Positions 43,893-52,410 of a stretch of 64,000 nucleotides of DNA are shown piece after piece. How positions within the stretch are numbered: position 1 is the stretch's first letter; the number at the start of each line of letters is the position of its first letter. Both the position numbers and the translations under genes were made by a program. This DNA is from Pectobacterium punjabense (lineage in GTDB: Bacteria; Pseudomonadota; Gammaproteobacteria; Enterobacterales; Enterobacteriaceae): positions 1,302,001 to 1,366,000 of the forward strand of contig NZ_CP038498.1 of the NCBI RefSeq assembly GCF_012427845.1, given 5' to 3'. The notes beneath the pieces were generated by a model, which saw nothing but the letters and a program-made list of their open reading frames with translations, had not been told where the DNA came from and ran no database searches.

Positions 43893-43920
43893 AATGCCAG
43901 ATAATCGTCTGGCATTTTTT
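43893..43920 (+). terminator. Rho-independent terminator after adk
   Basis: AATGCCAGA (43893-43901) pairs with TCTGGCATT (43908-43916), followed by TTTTTT. Confidence 0.88.
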
Positions 43921-44016
43921 CGTTCTGAAACCCTCTCTTGTTTATTTTCCTCTATTAGTAGCATTGGTATTACCCCTGTTATCTACCCGTATTTGTTTAG
44001 CTTTTTTTCGCTACAA

Positions 44017-44143
44017 TATACCCGTCATACTTCAAGCTGCATGTTCGTTGGCTTCCCTTGCTCACCCCAGTCACTTACTTGTGTAAGCTCCTGGGGATTC
44101 GTGCGGTTGCCGCCTGCCTGCAACTCGAATTATTTAGGGTATA
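44017..44143 (-). repeat. Canonical ERIC element (ERIC-D)
   Basis: A full-length 127-bp ERIC in minus orientation between adk and hemH, bounded by TATACCC at left and GGGTATA at right. It contains CTCACCCCAGTCACTTACTT and GTAAGCTCCTGGGGATTC, which match the well-known ERIC primer sequences. No insertion is present, making it the reference for the longer copies in this window. Confidence 0.93.
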
Positions 44144-44208
44144 GACACTTGATGTTACGCACTGGCGGGCTGAAAGAAAGCTTGCTTCTCCACAAAAGGA
44201 AGACGGCG

Positions 44209-45171
44209 ATGAAACAAGAGAAATACGGCGTGCTGATGGTGAACTTAGGAACACCCGATGCCCCAACGCCGCAGGCGGTAAGACGTTATCTGGCTGAGTT
44301 TCTGAGCGATAGACGTGTGGTGGATACGCCGCGTTTGCTCTGGTGGCCTCTGCTGCGCGGCATCATACTACCAACTCGCTCACCGCGAGTGGCAAAGCTC
44401 TATCAATCGGTCTGGATGGAAGGGGGATCGCCGCTGTTGGTGATTAGCCGCCAGCAGCAGCAGGCACTGGCTGCACGCATGCCGGAAACGCCCGTTGAGC
44501 TGGGAATGAGCTATGGTTCTCCTAGCTTGCGTTCAGCGCTGGATAAGTTACTGGCGCAGGGGGTAACGCAACTGGTGGTCTTGCCGATGTATCCGCAATA
44601 TTCCTGCTCAACGACTGCCGCCGTGTGGGATGGGCTAGCTGCGCAACTGCGTGATAATCGTCAACTGCCTGCGATTCGCTTTATCCGTGATTACGCTGAA
44701 CATCCTGCCTATATTGCGGCACTGAAGCACCGCGTTGAACAGTCTTTTGCGGAGCATGGTGAACCGGACAGACTGGTGATTTCTTATCACGGTATCCCTG
44801 TGCGTTATGCCAATGAAGGGGACGACTATCCTCAGCGCTGTCGGGCGACGACAGAGGCACTGATTGCTGCGCTGGGGCTGCCGGAAGGAAAAATAATGAT
44901 GACCTTCCAGTCGCGTTTTGGCCGTGAGCCTTGGCTGACGCCGTATACGGACGAAACCATGCAGGGGTTGCCTGCGCAGGGCGTTAAACATATTCAGATT
45001 ATGTGCCCGGGTTTTGCTGCTGACTGTCTGGAAACGTTGGAAGAAATTCAGGAACAGAACCGTGAAATCTTCCTGCACGCAGGTGGAGAGGCTTTCCACT
45101 ACATTCCTGCGCTCAATGATGATCCGCTGCATATCGATCTGCTGGAACAGTTAGTCGGAAAAAATGGGTAA
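44209..45171 (+). CDS. hemH: Ferrochelatase
   Basis: Last enzyme of haem synthesis: inserts Fe2+ into protoporphyrin IX. It has 320 residues from the ATG at 44209 ([19 protein letters not shown]), the family length; an open frame upstream runs through the ERIC element and is rejected. Conserved motifs include [23 protein letters not shown] (catalytic His) and [19 protein letters not shown] is 9 bases before the start. Confidence 0.96.
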   Translation: MKQEKYGVLMVNLGTPDAPTPQAVRRYLAEFLSDRRVVDTPRLLWWPLLRGIILPTRSPRVAKLYQSVWMEGGSPLLVISRQQQQALAARMPETPVELGMSYGSPSLRSALDKLLAQGVTQLVVLPMYPQYSCSTTAAVWDGLAAQLRDNRQLPAIRFIRDYAEHPAYIAALKHRVEQSFAEHGEPDRLVISYHGIPVRYANEGDDYPQRCRATTEALIAALGLPEGKIMMTFQSRFGREPWLTPYTDETMQGLPAQGVKHIQIMCPGFAADCLETLEEIQEQNREIFLHAGGEAFHYIPALNDDPLHIDLLEQLVGKNG

Positions 45172-45224
45172 GATGGTGTCTGTTTGGTGGTGCTTGACGA
45201 TATCGCGTCTGCATCTGAGAGCAT

Positions 45225-45260
45225 AAAAAAATGGCGGACATAATGTGTCCGCCATTTTTT
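45225..45260. terminator. Bidirectional terminator between hemH and ybaL
   Basis: AAAAAATGGCGGACA and TGTCCGCCATTTTTT form a perfect 15-base stem with a TAATG-type loop, giving T-tracts for both converging genes. Confidence 0.9.
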
Positions 45261-45282
45261 GTATTCAGTAGTATATAGCTAC

Positions 45283-46986
45283 TTAGATAGGACACGCCTG
45301 AGGTGCTGGTGGAATTTCATCCAGCTTCAAGAGTGTAATCATACTGTTGGCGATTTCCCGCTCTCCCATTACCACCTCGTTCGCTCCGTGCTCGGTAATG
45401 TAGCTGACTTCATCGTCATAGTGCGCACGCGCGATAATCTCCAGATCGGCGCGCTTCTCACGGGCTGCTGCGACGATTTCCCCGGCTTCATAGCCGTTTG
45501 GAATCGTCAGTAATAGCCAACGAGCACAGTCGAGACGAGCAATATCCATAATTTCAGGTTTGGTGGCATTACCCAATACGGCCTTGATTCCTTGTTCACG
45601 CAGTGCATCGACACGTGTGCGTGAATTCTCAATGACTACTACGGGAATTCCAGCCTGATGCAACTTGGCACCAATAAGACTACCGACGCGGCCATAGCCG
45701 ACCAGTAGCGCGTGGTTGCACATATCGACAGGAATCTGTTTCTCTTCCTCAATCGCTTCTTCCACAATTTGCTCTTCTATTGTTTCGTTCTTCGCCAGAT
45801 AGCGTTCAAGCAGCGTAAACAGGAGCGGGTTTATCATGATGGAGAGAATGGCACCAGCCAGTACCAGATTTCGTCCTTCTTCAGACAACAGCCCTAACAC
45901 AATGCCGAGCCCGGCCAAAATAAAGGCAAATTCACCGATCTGCGCCAGACTGGCGGAAATCGTTAATGCCGTCCGTTTTGAGTGACCAAAGAGACGAACC
46001 AGCACGAAAGCGGCCGCTGACTTACCGAACACAATGATTGCCAGTGTGATCAGCACGGAAATGGGGTCGTTCAGTAGGATCATCGGATCAAACAGCATTC
46101 CGACGGAAACGAAGAACAGTACAGCGAAGGCATCGCGTAGCGGCAAGGTATCGTGCGCTGCCCGCTGGCTGAGTTCTGATTCGTTCAATACCACGCCAGC
46201 GAAGAATGCACCTAGAGCAAAGGAGACATCAAACAGTTTCACTGCGCCAAAGGCAATACCCAATGCCATCGCTAACACTGCCAGCGTGAAAAGCTCGCGT
46301 GATCCGGTGCTGGCGCTTTTTGCCAACACCCAGGGCACCAGACGGCGGCCTACTACAATCATCAGGGTGATAAACGCAATGACTTTACCGATGGTCCAGG
46401 CTAAGTCAGCCAGCAGTTTGCTGGTATCGGCATGTTCAGATCCGATCATGTCGCCGAAGGCGGGCAGCAGGACTAGCGTAAGCACCATAGCCAGATCTTC
46501 TACGATCAGCCAACCGATGGCGATTTGACCACGTTGGCTATCAATAAGCTGACGTTCTTCCAACGCACGTAGCAGAACCACGGTACTGGCGGTAGACAGA
46601 CAGAGGCCAAAAACCAGGCCGCTCGCCAGGTTCCAGCCCAGCATAGTGGACAACCCCATTCCAAGCAGCGTTGCCACAGCTATCTGGGCTATTGCACCGG
46701 GAATGGCGATGGACTTTACCGCCATCAGGTCTTTCAGAGAGAAGTGCAGGCCGACGCCAAACATCAGCAGGATTACGCCGAGTTCAGCCAGTTCTGATGC
46801 CAGTGACGTATCGGCGACGAAGCCGGGGGTAAAAGGACCGACAAGTACGCCTGCGGCAAGGTAACCAACAAGGGGAGAGATGCGCAGGCGGTTTGCCAGA
46901 ATGCCAAGAAGGAAGGCAAGAACCAGCCCCCCGGCGATAGTAGAAATTAGCGGTGTTGCAGCATGCATCCCAACTCCTTGTGCCAT
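45283..46986 (-). CDS. ybaL: Putative cation/proton antiporter YbaL (KefB-like)
   Basis: CPA2-family monovalent cation:proton antiporter, 567 residues (E. coli YbaL 558). About 12 membrane segments cover residues 10-390; a TrkA-N-type NAD-binding domain begins near 415 (HALLVGYGRVGSLIGAKL). It lacks a known partner subunit nearby. In Yersinia the homologue RosB was linked to peptide resistance and potassium efflux. The aes and gsk genes found next to it in E. coli are absent here. Confidence 0.88.
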   Translation of the reverse strand: MAQGVGMHAATPLISTIAGGLVLAFLLGILANRLRISPLVGYLAAGVLVGPFTPGFVADTSLASELAELGVILLMFGVGLHFSLKDLMAVKSIAIPGAIAQIAVATLLGMGLSTMLGWNLASGLVFGLCLSTASTVVLLRALEERQLIDSQRGQIAIGWLIVEDLAMVLTLVLLPAFGDMIGSEHADTSKLLADLAWTIGKVIAFITLMIVVGRRLVPWVLAKSASTGSRELFTLAVLAMALGIAFGAVKLFDVSFALGAFFAGVVLNESELSQRAAHDTLPLRDAFAVLFFVSVGMLFDPMILLNDPISVLITLAIIVFGKSAAAFVLVRLFGHSKRTALTISASLAQIGEFAFILAGLGIVLGLLSEEGRNLVLAGAILSIMINPLLFTLLERYLAKNETIEEQIVEEAIEEEKQIPVDMCNHALLVGYGRVGSLIGAKLHQAGIPVVVIENSRTRVDALREQGIKAVLGNATKPEIMDIARLDCARWLLLTIPNGYEAGEIVAAAREKRADLEIIARAHYDDEVSYITEHGANEVVMGEREIANSMITLLKLDEIPPAPQACPI

Positions 46987-47638
46987 AGGTGAAACGTAAT
47001 TGAGCGGATTTACCCTTCTTGCCTTGAAGCTGCAACGTAGTTAGCAGTACTTACGCATCCTTATCACTTTTATTATATGTATCGAAAAGTGTATTGGGAG
47101 GTGTTCGTTTGCTGTCTGCCTGCAACGCCAATTATTCTGGGTATACATAAATTCTATTGCATGTAGAGAAATGTTGCTTGGATAAAAGTGGTATTTTATG
47201 AAAAATATCAGTTTCTCCAGCTAAAGATAGTGTAACACAGATTTAGTGATGGTTTCTGGTGATAAGCATTGATAAACATGCGTAATTATTCTGATAGCGT
47301 AATGTTCTTGACTGTAATGCCTCACTGCTTTTCACTGTATTCAGTGAAAAAAAATTTTCTACCGGTGTAAAACCCCGGAAAACAGAGGATAAACGGTATG
47401 ATGCTGGGTTATTCCGATGAAGCATCCATATTAACAAGAGTTCATGACGGCGCGACGACAGTGCCAGGTCAGTACGATATGACTCTAGCTACGATGCCTA
47501 ATCTGATTTTGTCGGCTATCGCACATTGCTGACGAACGGCGTGAACGTGCTTGGCGCATTGTTCATCTGGCTGTGATAATTTGTGCAATGAATTTCTCAG
47601 TGGTTCCACTGCAGTTTTAAAATAAACGGAGATTTATC
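46987..47638. other. ybaL-ushA divergent intergenic region
   Basis: About 650 bp between divergent genes; E. coli has fsr here, which is absent. It contains a truncated ERIC end (47111-47145). A 44-codon frame at 47398-47532 (starting MMLGYSDEASIL) is preceded by AGAGGAT at a workable spacing, but nothing else supports it. The ushA promoter must lie in the last 100 bp. Confidence 0.5.
47111..47145 (-). repeat. Truncated ERIC remnant
   Basis: GCTGTCTGCCTGCAACGCC-AATTATTCTGGGTATA matches the right part of ERIC-D (GCCGCCTGCCTGCAACTCG-AATTATTTAGGGTATA) with several changes. The rest of the element is missing. Confidence 0.65.
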
Positions 47639-49288
47639 ATGCGCTTTTCACTAAAAGCTCTGGGATGTGCGATGGCGGTATCGCTGGCGCTAACGCCTGT
47701 TATGTCAATGGCTTGGGAAAAAGACAAAACATACGCCATCACTATTTTGCATACGAATGACCACCACGGCCATTTCTGGCATAACGATCACGGCGAATAT
47801 GGTTTGGCGGCACAAAAAACGTTGGTCGACCAGATTCGTCAGGAAGTGGCGAGCAAAGGTGGTAGCGTATTACTACTTTCCGGCGGTGATATTAACACCG
47901 GCGTACCTGAGTCCGATTTGCAGGATGCAGAGCCTGATTTTCGTGGTATGAACATGGTTGGCTATGATGCGATGGCGCTTGGCAACCACGAATTCGATAA
48001 TCCACTGTCTGTGCTGCGTCAGCAGGAGAAATGGGCAAAATTCCCGCTATTATCGGCTAACATCTACCAAAAAAGTACTAATCAGCGCTTGTTCAAGCCT
48101 TATGCCCTGTTCGACAAGCAAGGTGTAAAAATCGCAGTTATCGGCCTGACAACGGATGATACGGCCAAATTAGGCAATCCTGAGTATTTTACCGATATCG
48201 AATTCCGTAATCCTTCGGCGGAAGCGAAGCAGGTTGTTGAGCAATTGCGTAAGAGCGAAAAACCGGATGTGATTATTGCCGCGACGCATATGGGGCACTA
48301 TGACGATGGTAATCACGGCTCTAACGCGCCAGGTGATGTGGAAATGGCGCGTAGCTTACCTGCTGGCTATCTGGACATGATCGTTGGTGGTCACTCGCAG
48401 GACCCGGTCTGTATGGCGCAGGAAAATAAAAAACAGGTGGATTATGTGCCGGGTACGCCTTGTGCACCCGATCGCCAGAACGGCACCTGGATTGTTCAGG
48501 CGCATGAGTGGGGTAAATATGTCGGTCGTGCTGATTTCACATTCCGTAATGGCGAATTGAAGCTTGAACACTATCAACTGATACCGATCAACCTGAAGAA
48601 GAAAGTAGAAAAAGACGGCAAAACCGAACGTGTGTTCTATACGCATGAAATCGCACAGGATTCTGACGTCATGAAAATGCTGACGCCGTTCCAGGAAAAA
48701 GGGCAGGCGCAACTAGGTATTAAGATTGGTAGCGTGAAAGGCAAGTTGGAAGGCGATCGTAATCAGGTACGTTTCCGTCAGACCAATTTGGCTCGCGTGC
48801 TGCTGTCAGCGCAGCTTGAGCGTGCAGAGGCAGATTTTGCCATTATGAGCGGCGGCGGTGTGCGTGATTCGATTGAACCGGGTGATATCACTTATAAAGA
48901 TGTACTGAAGGTTCAGCCATTTGCGAATACGCTGGTTTATATCGATATGAAAGGCAGTGACGTCGAAAAATATCTGGCTGTTGCCGCCAATAAAAAGGTG
49001 GATTCTGGTGCCTATGCACAATTCCTTAACGTCAGCCTGACGGCCGATGGTCAAGGTGTGCAGAACGTGAAAATCAAAGGCGAACCGTTGCAGGCCGATA
49101 AAGTTTATCGTATGGCAACGCTGAACTTTAATGCGATGGGGGGCGATGGCTACCCGCGTCTTGATAATCTACCAGGCTATGTGAACACTGGCTTTGTCGA
49201 TGCGGAAGTGTTGAAGCAATACATCGAGAAACATTCTCCGCTGGATGCAGAAGCCTATGCCCCGAAAGGTGAGATTGTTTATAAATAA
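47639..49288 (+). CDS. ushA: 5'-nucleotidase / UDP-sugar hydrolase
   Basis: Periplasmic metallophosphoesterase that degrades external UDP-sugars and nucleotides for uptake. It has 549 residues, with signal peptide MRFSLKALGCAMAVSLALTP to about residue 25. The metal-site motifs are HTNDHHGHFW, SGGDINTG, GNHEFD and VGGHSQDP; the C-terminal substrate domain ends with MGGDGYPRL. It marks the last gene of the conserved block before the accessory insertion. Confidence 0.96.
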   Translation: MRFSLKALGCAMAVSLALTPVMSMAWEKDKTYAITILHTNDHHGHFWHNDHGEYGLAAQKTLVDQIRQEVASKGGSVLLLSGGDINTGVPESDLQDAEPDFRGMNMVGYDAMALGNHEFDNPLSVLRQQEKWAKFPLLSANIYQKSTNQRLFKPYALFDKQGVKIAVIGLTTDDTAKLGNPEYFTDIEFRNPSAEAKQVVEQLRKSEKPDVIIAATHMGHYDDGNHGSNAPGDVEMARSLPAGYLDMIVGGHSQDPVCMAQENKKQVDYVPGTPCAPDRQNGTWIVQAHEWGKYVGRADFTFRNGELKLEHYQLIPINLKKKVEKDGKTERVFYTHEIAQDSDVMKMLTPFQEKGQAQLGIKIGSVKGKLEGDRNQVRFRQTNLARVLLSAQLERAEADFAIMSGGGVRDSIEPGDITYKDVLKVQPFANTLVYIDMKGSDVEKYLAVAANKKVDSGAYAQFLNVSLTADGQGVQNVKIKGEPLQADKVYRMATLNFNAMGGDGYPRLDNLPGYVNTGFVDAEVLKQYIEKHSPLDAEAYAPKGEIVYK

Positions 49289-49299
49289 CTGATAATAAT

Positions 49300-49343
49300 A
49301 GCGGTTTTTTCCCCTTTTCTGGTGGCGAAAACCGCTGTTTTTT
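49300..49343 (+). terminator. Rho-independent terminator after ushA
   Basis: AGCGGTTTT (49300-49308) pairs with AAAACCGCT (49328-49336), followed by GTTTTTT. Confidence 0.82.
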
Positions 49344-49454
49344 CTCTGAGGGATCTTCAAGAAATATGTTTTATTTAGTCCCTTAGCTGTTAAATTGAAA
49401 TAATATAATTAATTGATGTGACTTGTTAAATTATATTATTTTTTTCTTAATTCG

Positions 49455-50235
49455 CTTTAAAATAGTTCCCCCGCCAAATAAACGACACTCCTGATGCCTT
49501 TTATCAACGGAGTCGTCAGCACCATGAAAGATATTAATATTGAAATCAACGTCTGTGACAGCACAGGTAAATCCACATGTACCGTTCACCCTCCTATCCT
49601 GATTAATCCTCACACTTGCTGCCATTCTGATAACGGAAGCGGGCAAGAACCCGGCGTTTCGGGTGTCGCCTCTGTATTCGGGCGGACTGGTGTTGTCACT
49701 GCCCAGTCTGGAGATTATACGGCCGATCAGATTACCGAAACGGCCACCAGAAAATTTGTCACATCGGATGAAAAAGCAGTCTGGAATGCGAAGCAGAATG
49801 AGTTAATTTCTGGCACTACTATCCGTACGCTCTTTGGCCAGTCATTGTTGGGCAGCGGTGATCTTTCACTAACGCCAGCGCAAATGGGTGCAGCCGCGGT
49901 AGGACATACTCATACCACAGCGGAAATCACCGACTACACGCAAAAAACAAAACAGCTCATCCATTCCTCACTGGAAGCAGGAACAGGCGTGACGTTGAGC
50001 TATGACCCTGCGAATGAGAAAACGGTAATTAGCGCCACGGGCGGCGGTTCCGGCAGCGGCAGTTCCGGTTATGTTGTCGCAGACAGACAGGGCGCAACGG
50101 CAGGACAAAATCACGTGTTCAGCATTAGCCCACAAAATAAATTTAATCTCGCGGCGTATGCGCTGAAAGAAGACGCGGGTACGGTAAATCAGACTTATGT
50201 TGTTGATGAGTTTAATGCATCGAGTGAGTCAAATT
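49455..50235 (+). repeat. Left arm of tandem gene duplication, copy 1
   Basis: The leader (CTTTAAAATAGTTCCCCCG onward) and the first about 235 codons of the first tail-fibre-like gene nearly match 51649-52410. The main differences are an 18-base insertion in the coding part of copy 1 and scattered substitutions. Similarity fades after the GATGAGTTTAATGCATCGAG segment. Confidence 0.85.
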
Positions 50236-51554
50236 ATAATACAACGGCAGATGTTATTTTTGATGGCTCGGTAAATTTATACCGCGGTGGGGTTTCCTCG
50301 CTGGTTTATGATGGTAGTAATTTCAGTCACGTTATCCCTAATGAAGGGAAGAATATAAGTATTATGTCGATGACATCATCATTAATTCCGTCCATGACGT
50401 CTGACACTAATCTCGGTAATTATGTATTTGGCTCTAGTGGTAATTTTATAGAAAATGGTTTTGAATATAAACCATATGTTCTATTTGATAATGATCCTGA
50501 TACTAATTGGTTTTCTGATCACCGTAGATCACCATCAGTGTCAGCGCCAATATGGATTAGTATTGAACTGCCTGAACCAGTAGTATGCACTGGATATAAA
50601 ATTACAAATAGAGTTGATAGTCAATTCGTGAATTCTCCTAACTCATGGGTTTTTCAGGGGAGTTATGATGGTATTTCTTGGGTTGATTTACATTCTATTG
50701 TTGGGAATGGGGATAATATCGCCGGGTCAGTTAGAGTATTTGAGTTTAAAAATCACACAGCATATAAAATTTTTAGGATGCTAATTACTGAAAAGAATGG
50801 TTCTACAGTAGATAAATATGTTTCTTTATCTGGCTTTAAGATTTTTTCTTTGAGTAAATTTATATTTAATTTTAAAGGAAAGAACTATTCCATTCAAGGT
50901 TCAGATCTAGAGGAAATAGTGGGGGATATAGACAGTTCGACAATTGAGATGAAAGGAAATTATGTTGCTGATATTCCTGGTGTTCTCAATTTTGGAAATG
51001 ATATAAGAGTTATTTCTAATGAAGACTTAAAGGTAAATATATCGTTTACTCCATATTCTCAAATAGTCATATCTAAATCACTAACACCTTTAGCTAGTTA
51101 TTCCTCCATCAACTCAGCTAGTCTTGTGTCTATGCAAACTGGCAACGGCAAAGTACGTGTCGCTGTCACGCGAGATCTGGTGAACTGGCATGTCTTGCGG
51201 AATGGGGTATGGGTTGATGTTGGTGCGCTGTCAGTAGATACGGCAGGTGCAACGGCGCTGATTGCAGACGGTATGACGCCAACTGAACTCGGCGCAATTA
51301 CGTTGGCACAGTGGGCGCAACTGTTTGCATCCAACAATGGCGTACCGGACTCACTTGCGTTTGCATTCGCACTTGATATCACCGATCCGGTGGCGGATGT
51401 CGCGACCATTGACCGGCTGGCGCTGAACGTCAACGATGCGTCTAGCTGGAAAGTGCAATCCCCTGCGGAAGTGGAAATCCGTTGGCGCACCGACAGCGTG
51501 ACATTCCGCACCGCTACGGCGGGTAATTACAAACTGGCGTATCAGGTTCCGTAA
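49524..51554 (+). CDS. Tail-fibre-like protein with discoidin domain, copy 1
   Basis: 676 residues from the ATG at 49524 (MKDINIEINVCDSTGKS). The ATG at 49494 is not conserved in the paralogue. No signal peptide. Residues 45-140 look like phage tail fibre: VFGRTGVVTAQSGDYTA, then AAVGHTHTTAEIT. A Gly/Ser linker lies near 173-182. The central part (about 300-442) resembles an F5/8 type C (discoidin) sugar-binding fold, with FDNDPDTNW and SWVFQGSYDGISW. From about 538 the C-terminus is identical to copy 2. The central DNA is visibly AT-rich, a sign of separate origin. No phage genes flank it. A receptor- or glycan-binding role is inferred; the export route is unknown. Confidence 0.75.
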   Translation: MKDINIEINVCDSTGKSTCTVHPPILINPHTCCHSDNGSGQEPGVSGVASVFGRTGVVTAQSGDYTADQITETATRKFVTSDEKAVWNAKQNELISGTTIRTLFGQSLLGSGDLSLTPAQMGAAAVGHTHTTAEITDYTQKTKQLIHSSLEAGTGVTLSYDPANEKTVISATGGGSGSGSSGYVVADRQGATAGQNHVFSISPQNKFNLAAYALKEDAGTVNQTYVVDEFNASSESNYNTTADVIFDGSVNLYRGGVSSLVYDGSNFSHVIPNEGKNISIMSMTSSLIPSMTSDTNLGNYVFGSSGNFIENGFEYKPYVLFDNDPDTNWFSDHRRSPSVSAPIWISIELPEPVVCTGYKITNRVDSQFVNSPNSWVFQGSYDGISWVDLHSIVGNGDNIAGSVRVFEFKNHTAYKIFRMLITEKNGSTVDKYVSLSGFKIFSLSKFIFNFKGKNYSIQGSDLEEIVGDIDSSTIEMKGNYVADIPGVLNFGNDIRVISNEDLKVNISFTPYSQIVISKSLTPLASYSSINSASLVSMQTGNGKVRVAVTRDLVNWHVLRNGVWVDVGALSVDTAGATALIADGMTPTELGAITLAQWAQLFASNNGVPDSLAFAFALDITDPVADVATIDRLALNVNDASSWKVQSPAEVEIRWRTDSVTFRTATAGNYKLAYQVP

Positions 51555-51598
51555 TCGCTCACGATACTCAACTCTTTACTGGCCGCGAATTTCGCGGC
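51135..51598 (+). repeat. Right arm of tandem gene duplication, copy 1
   Basis: The last 420 coding bases plus the terminator region. They match 53296-53759 with only six base changes in the coding part, counted by eye, all synonymous. Confidence 0.9.
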
Positions 51599-51604
51599 TT
51601 TTTT
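51582..51604 (+). terminator. Terminator after tail-fibre-like copy 1
   Basis: GCCGCGA and TCGCGGC pair around a 3-base loop, followed by TTTTTT. The same stem is duplicated after copy 2. Confidence 0.82.
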
Positions 51605-51648
51605 GCATCTGTGTTTCATATAAAAAGAATAAATAGATTAATAAATCA

Positions 51649-52410
51649 CTTTAAAATAATTCCCCCGCCAAATAAACGATGCTCCTGACGCCTTTTATCA
51701 ACGGAGTTATCAGCACCATGAAAGATATTAATATTGAAATCAATGTCTGTGACAGCACCGGTAAATCAACATGTACTGTTCATCCTCACACTTGCTGCCA
51801 TTCTGATAATGGAAGCGGGCAAGAACCCGGTGTTTCTGGTGTCGCCTCTGTATTCGGGCGGACTGGTGTTGTTACTGCCCAGTCTGGAGATTATACGGCC
51901 GATCAGATTACCGAAACGGCCACCAGAAAATTTGTCACATCGGATGAAAAAGCAGTCTGGAATGCGAAGCAGGATGAGTTAATTTCTGGCACTACTATCC
52001 GTACGCTCTTTGGCCAGTCATTGTTGGGCAGCGGTGATCTTTCACTAACGCCAGCGCAAATGGGGGCAGCCGCGGTAGGACATACTCATACCACAGCGGA
52101 AATCACCGACTACACGCAAAAAACAAAACAGCTCATCCATTCCTCACTGGAAGCAGGAACGGGCGTGACGCTGAGCTATAACCCTGCGAGTGAGAAAACA
52201 GTAATTAGCGCCACGGGCGGCGGTTCCGGCAGCGGCAGTTCCGGTTATGTTGTCGCAGACCGACAGGGCGCAACGGCAGGACAAAATCACGTGTTCAGCA
52301 TGAGCCCACAAAATAAATTTAATCTCGCGGCGTATGCGCTGAAAGAAGAAGCGGGTACGGCAAACCAGACTTATATTGTTGATGAGTTTAATGCATCGAG
52401 TGAGCCAAAT
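51649..52410 (+). repeat. Left arm of tandem gene duplication, copy 2
   Basis: Repeats the leader and N-terminal coding part of copy 1 (49455-50235). The leader word CCCCCGCCAAATAAACGA is present in both. Confidence 0.85.

Noticed and set aside
51098..51511. An antisense frame repeated opposite both fibre-like genes (also at 53265-53672).
   Set aside because: Identical sequence in both copies follows from the duplicated, constrained sense strand; no start signals.
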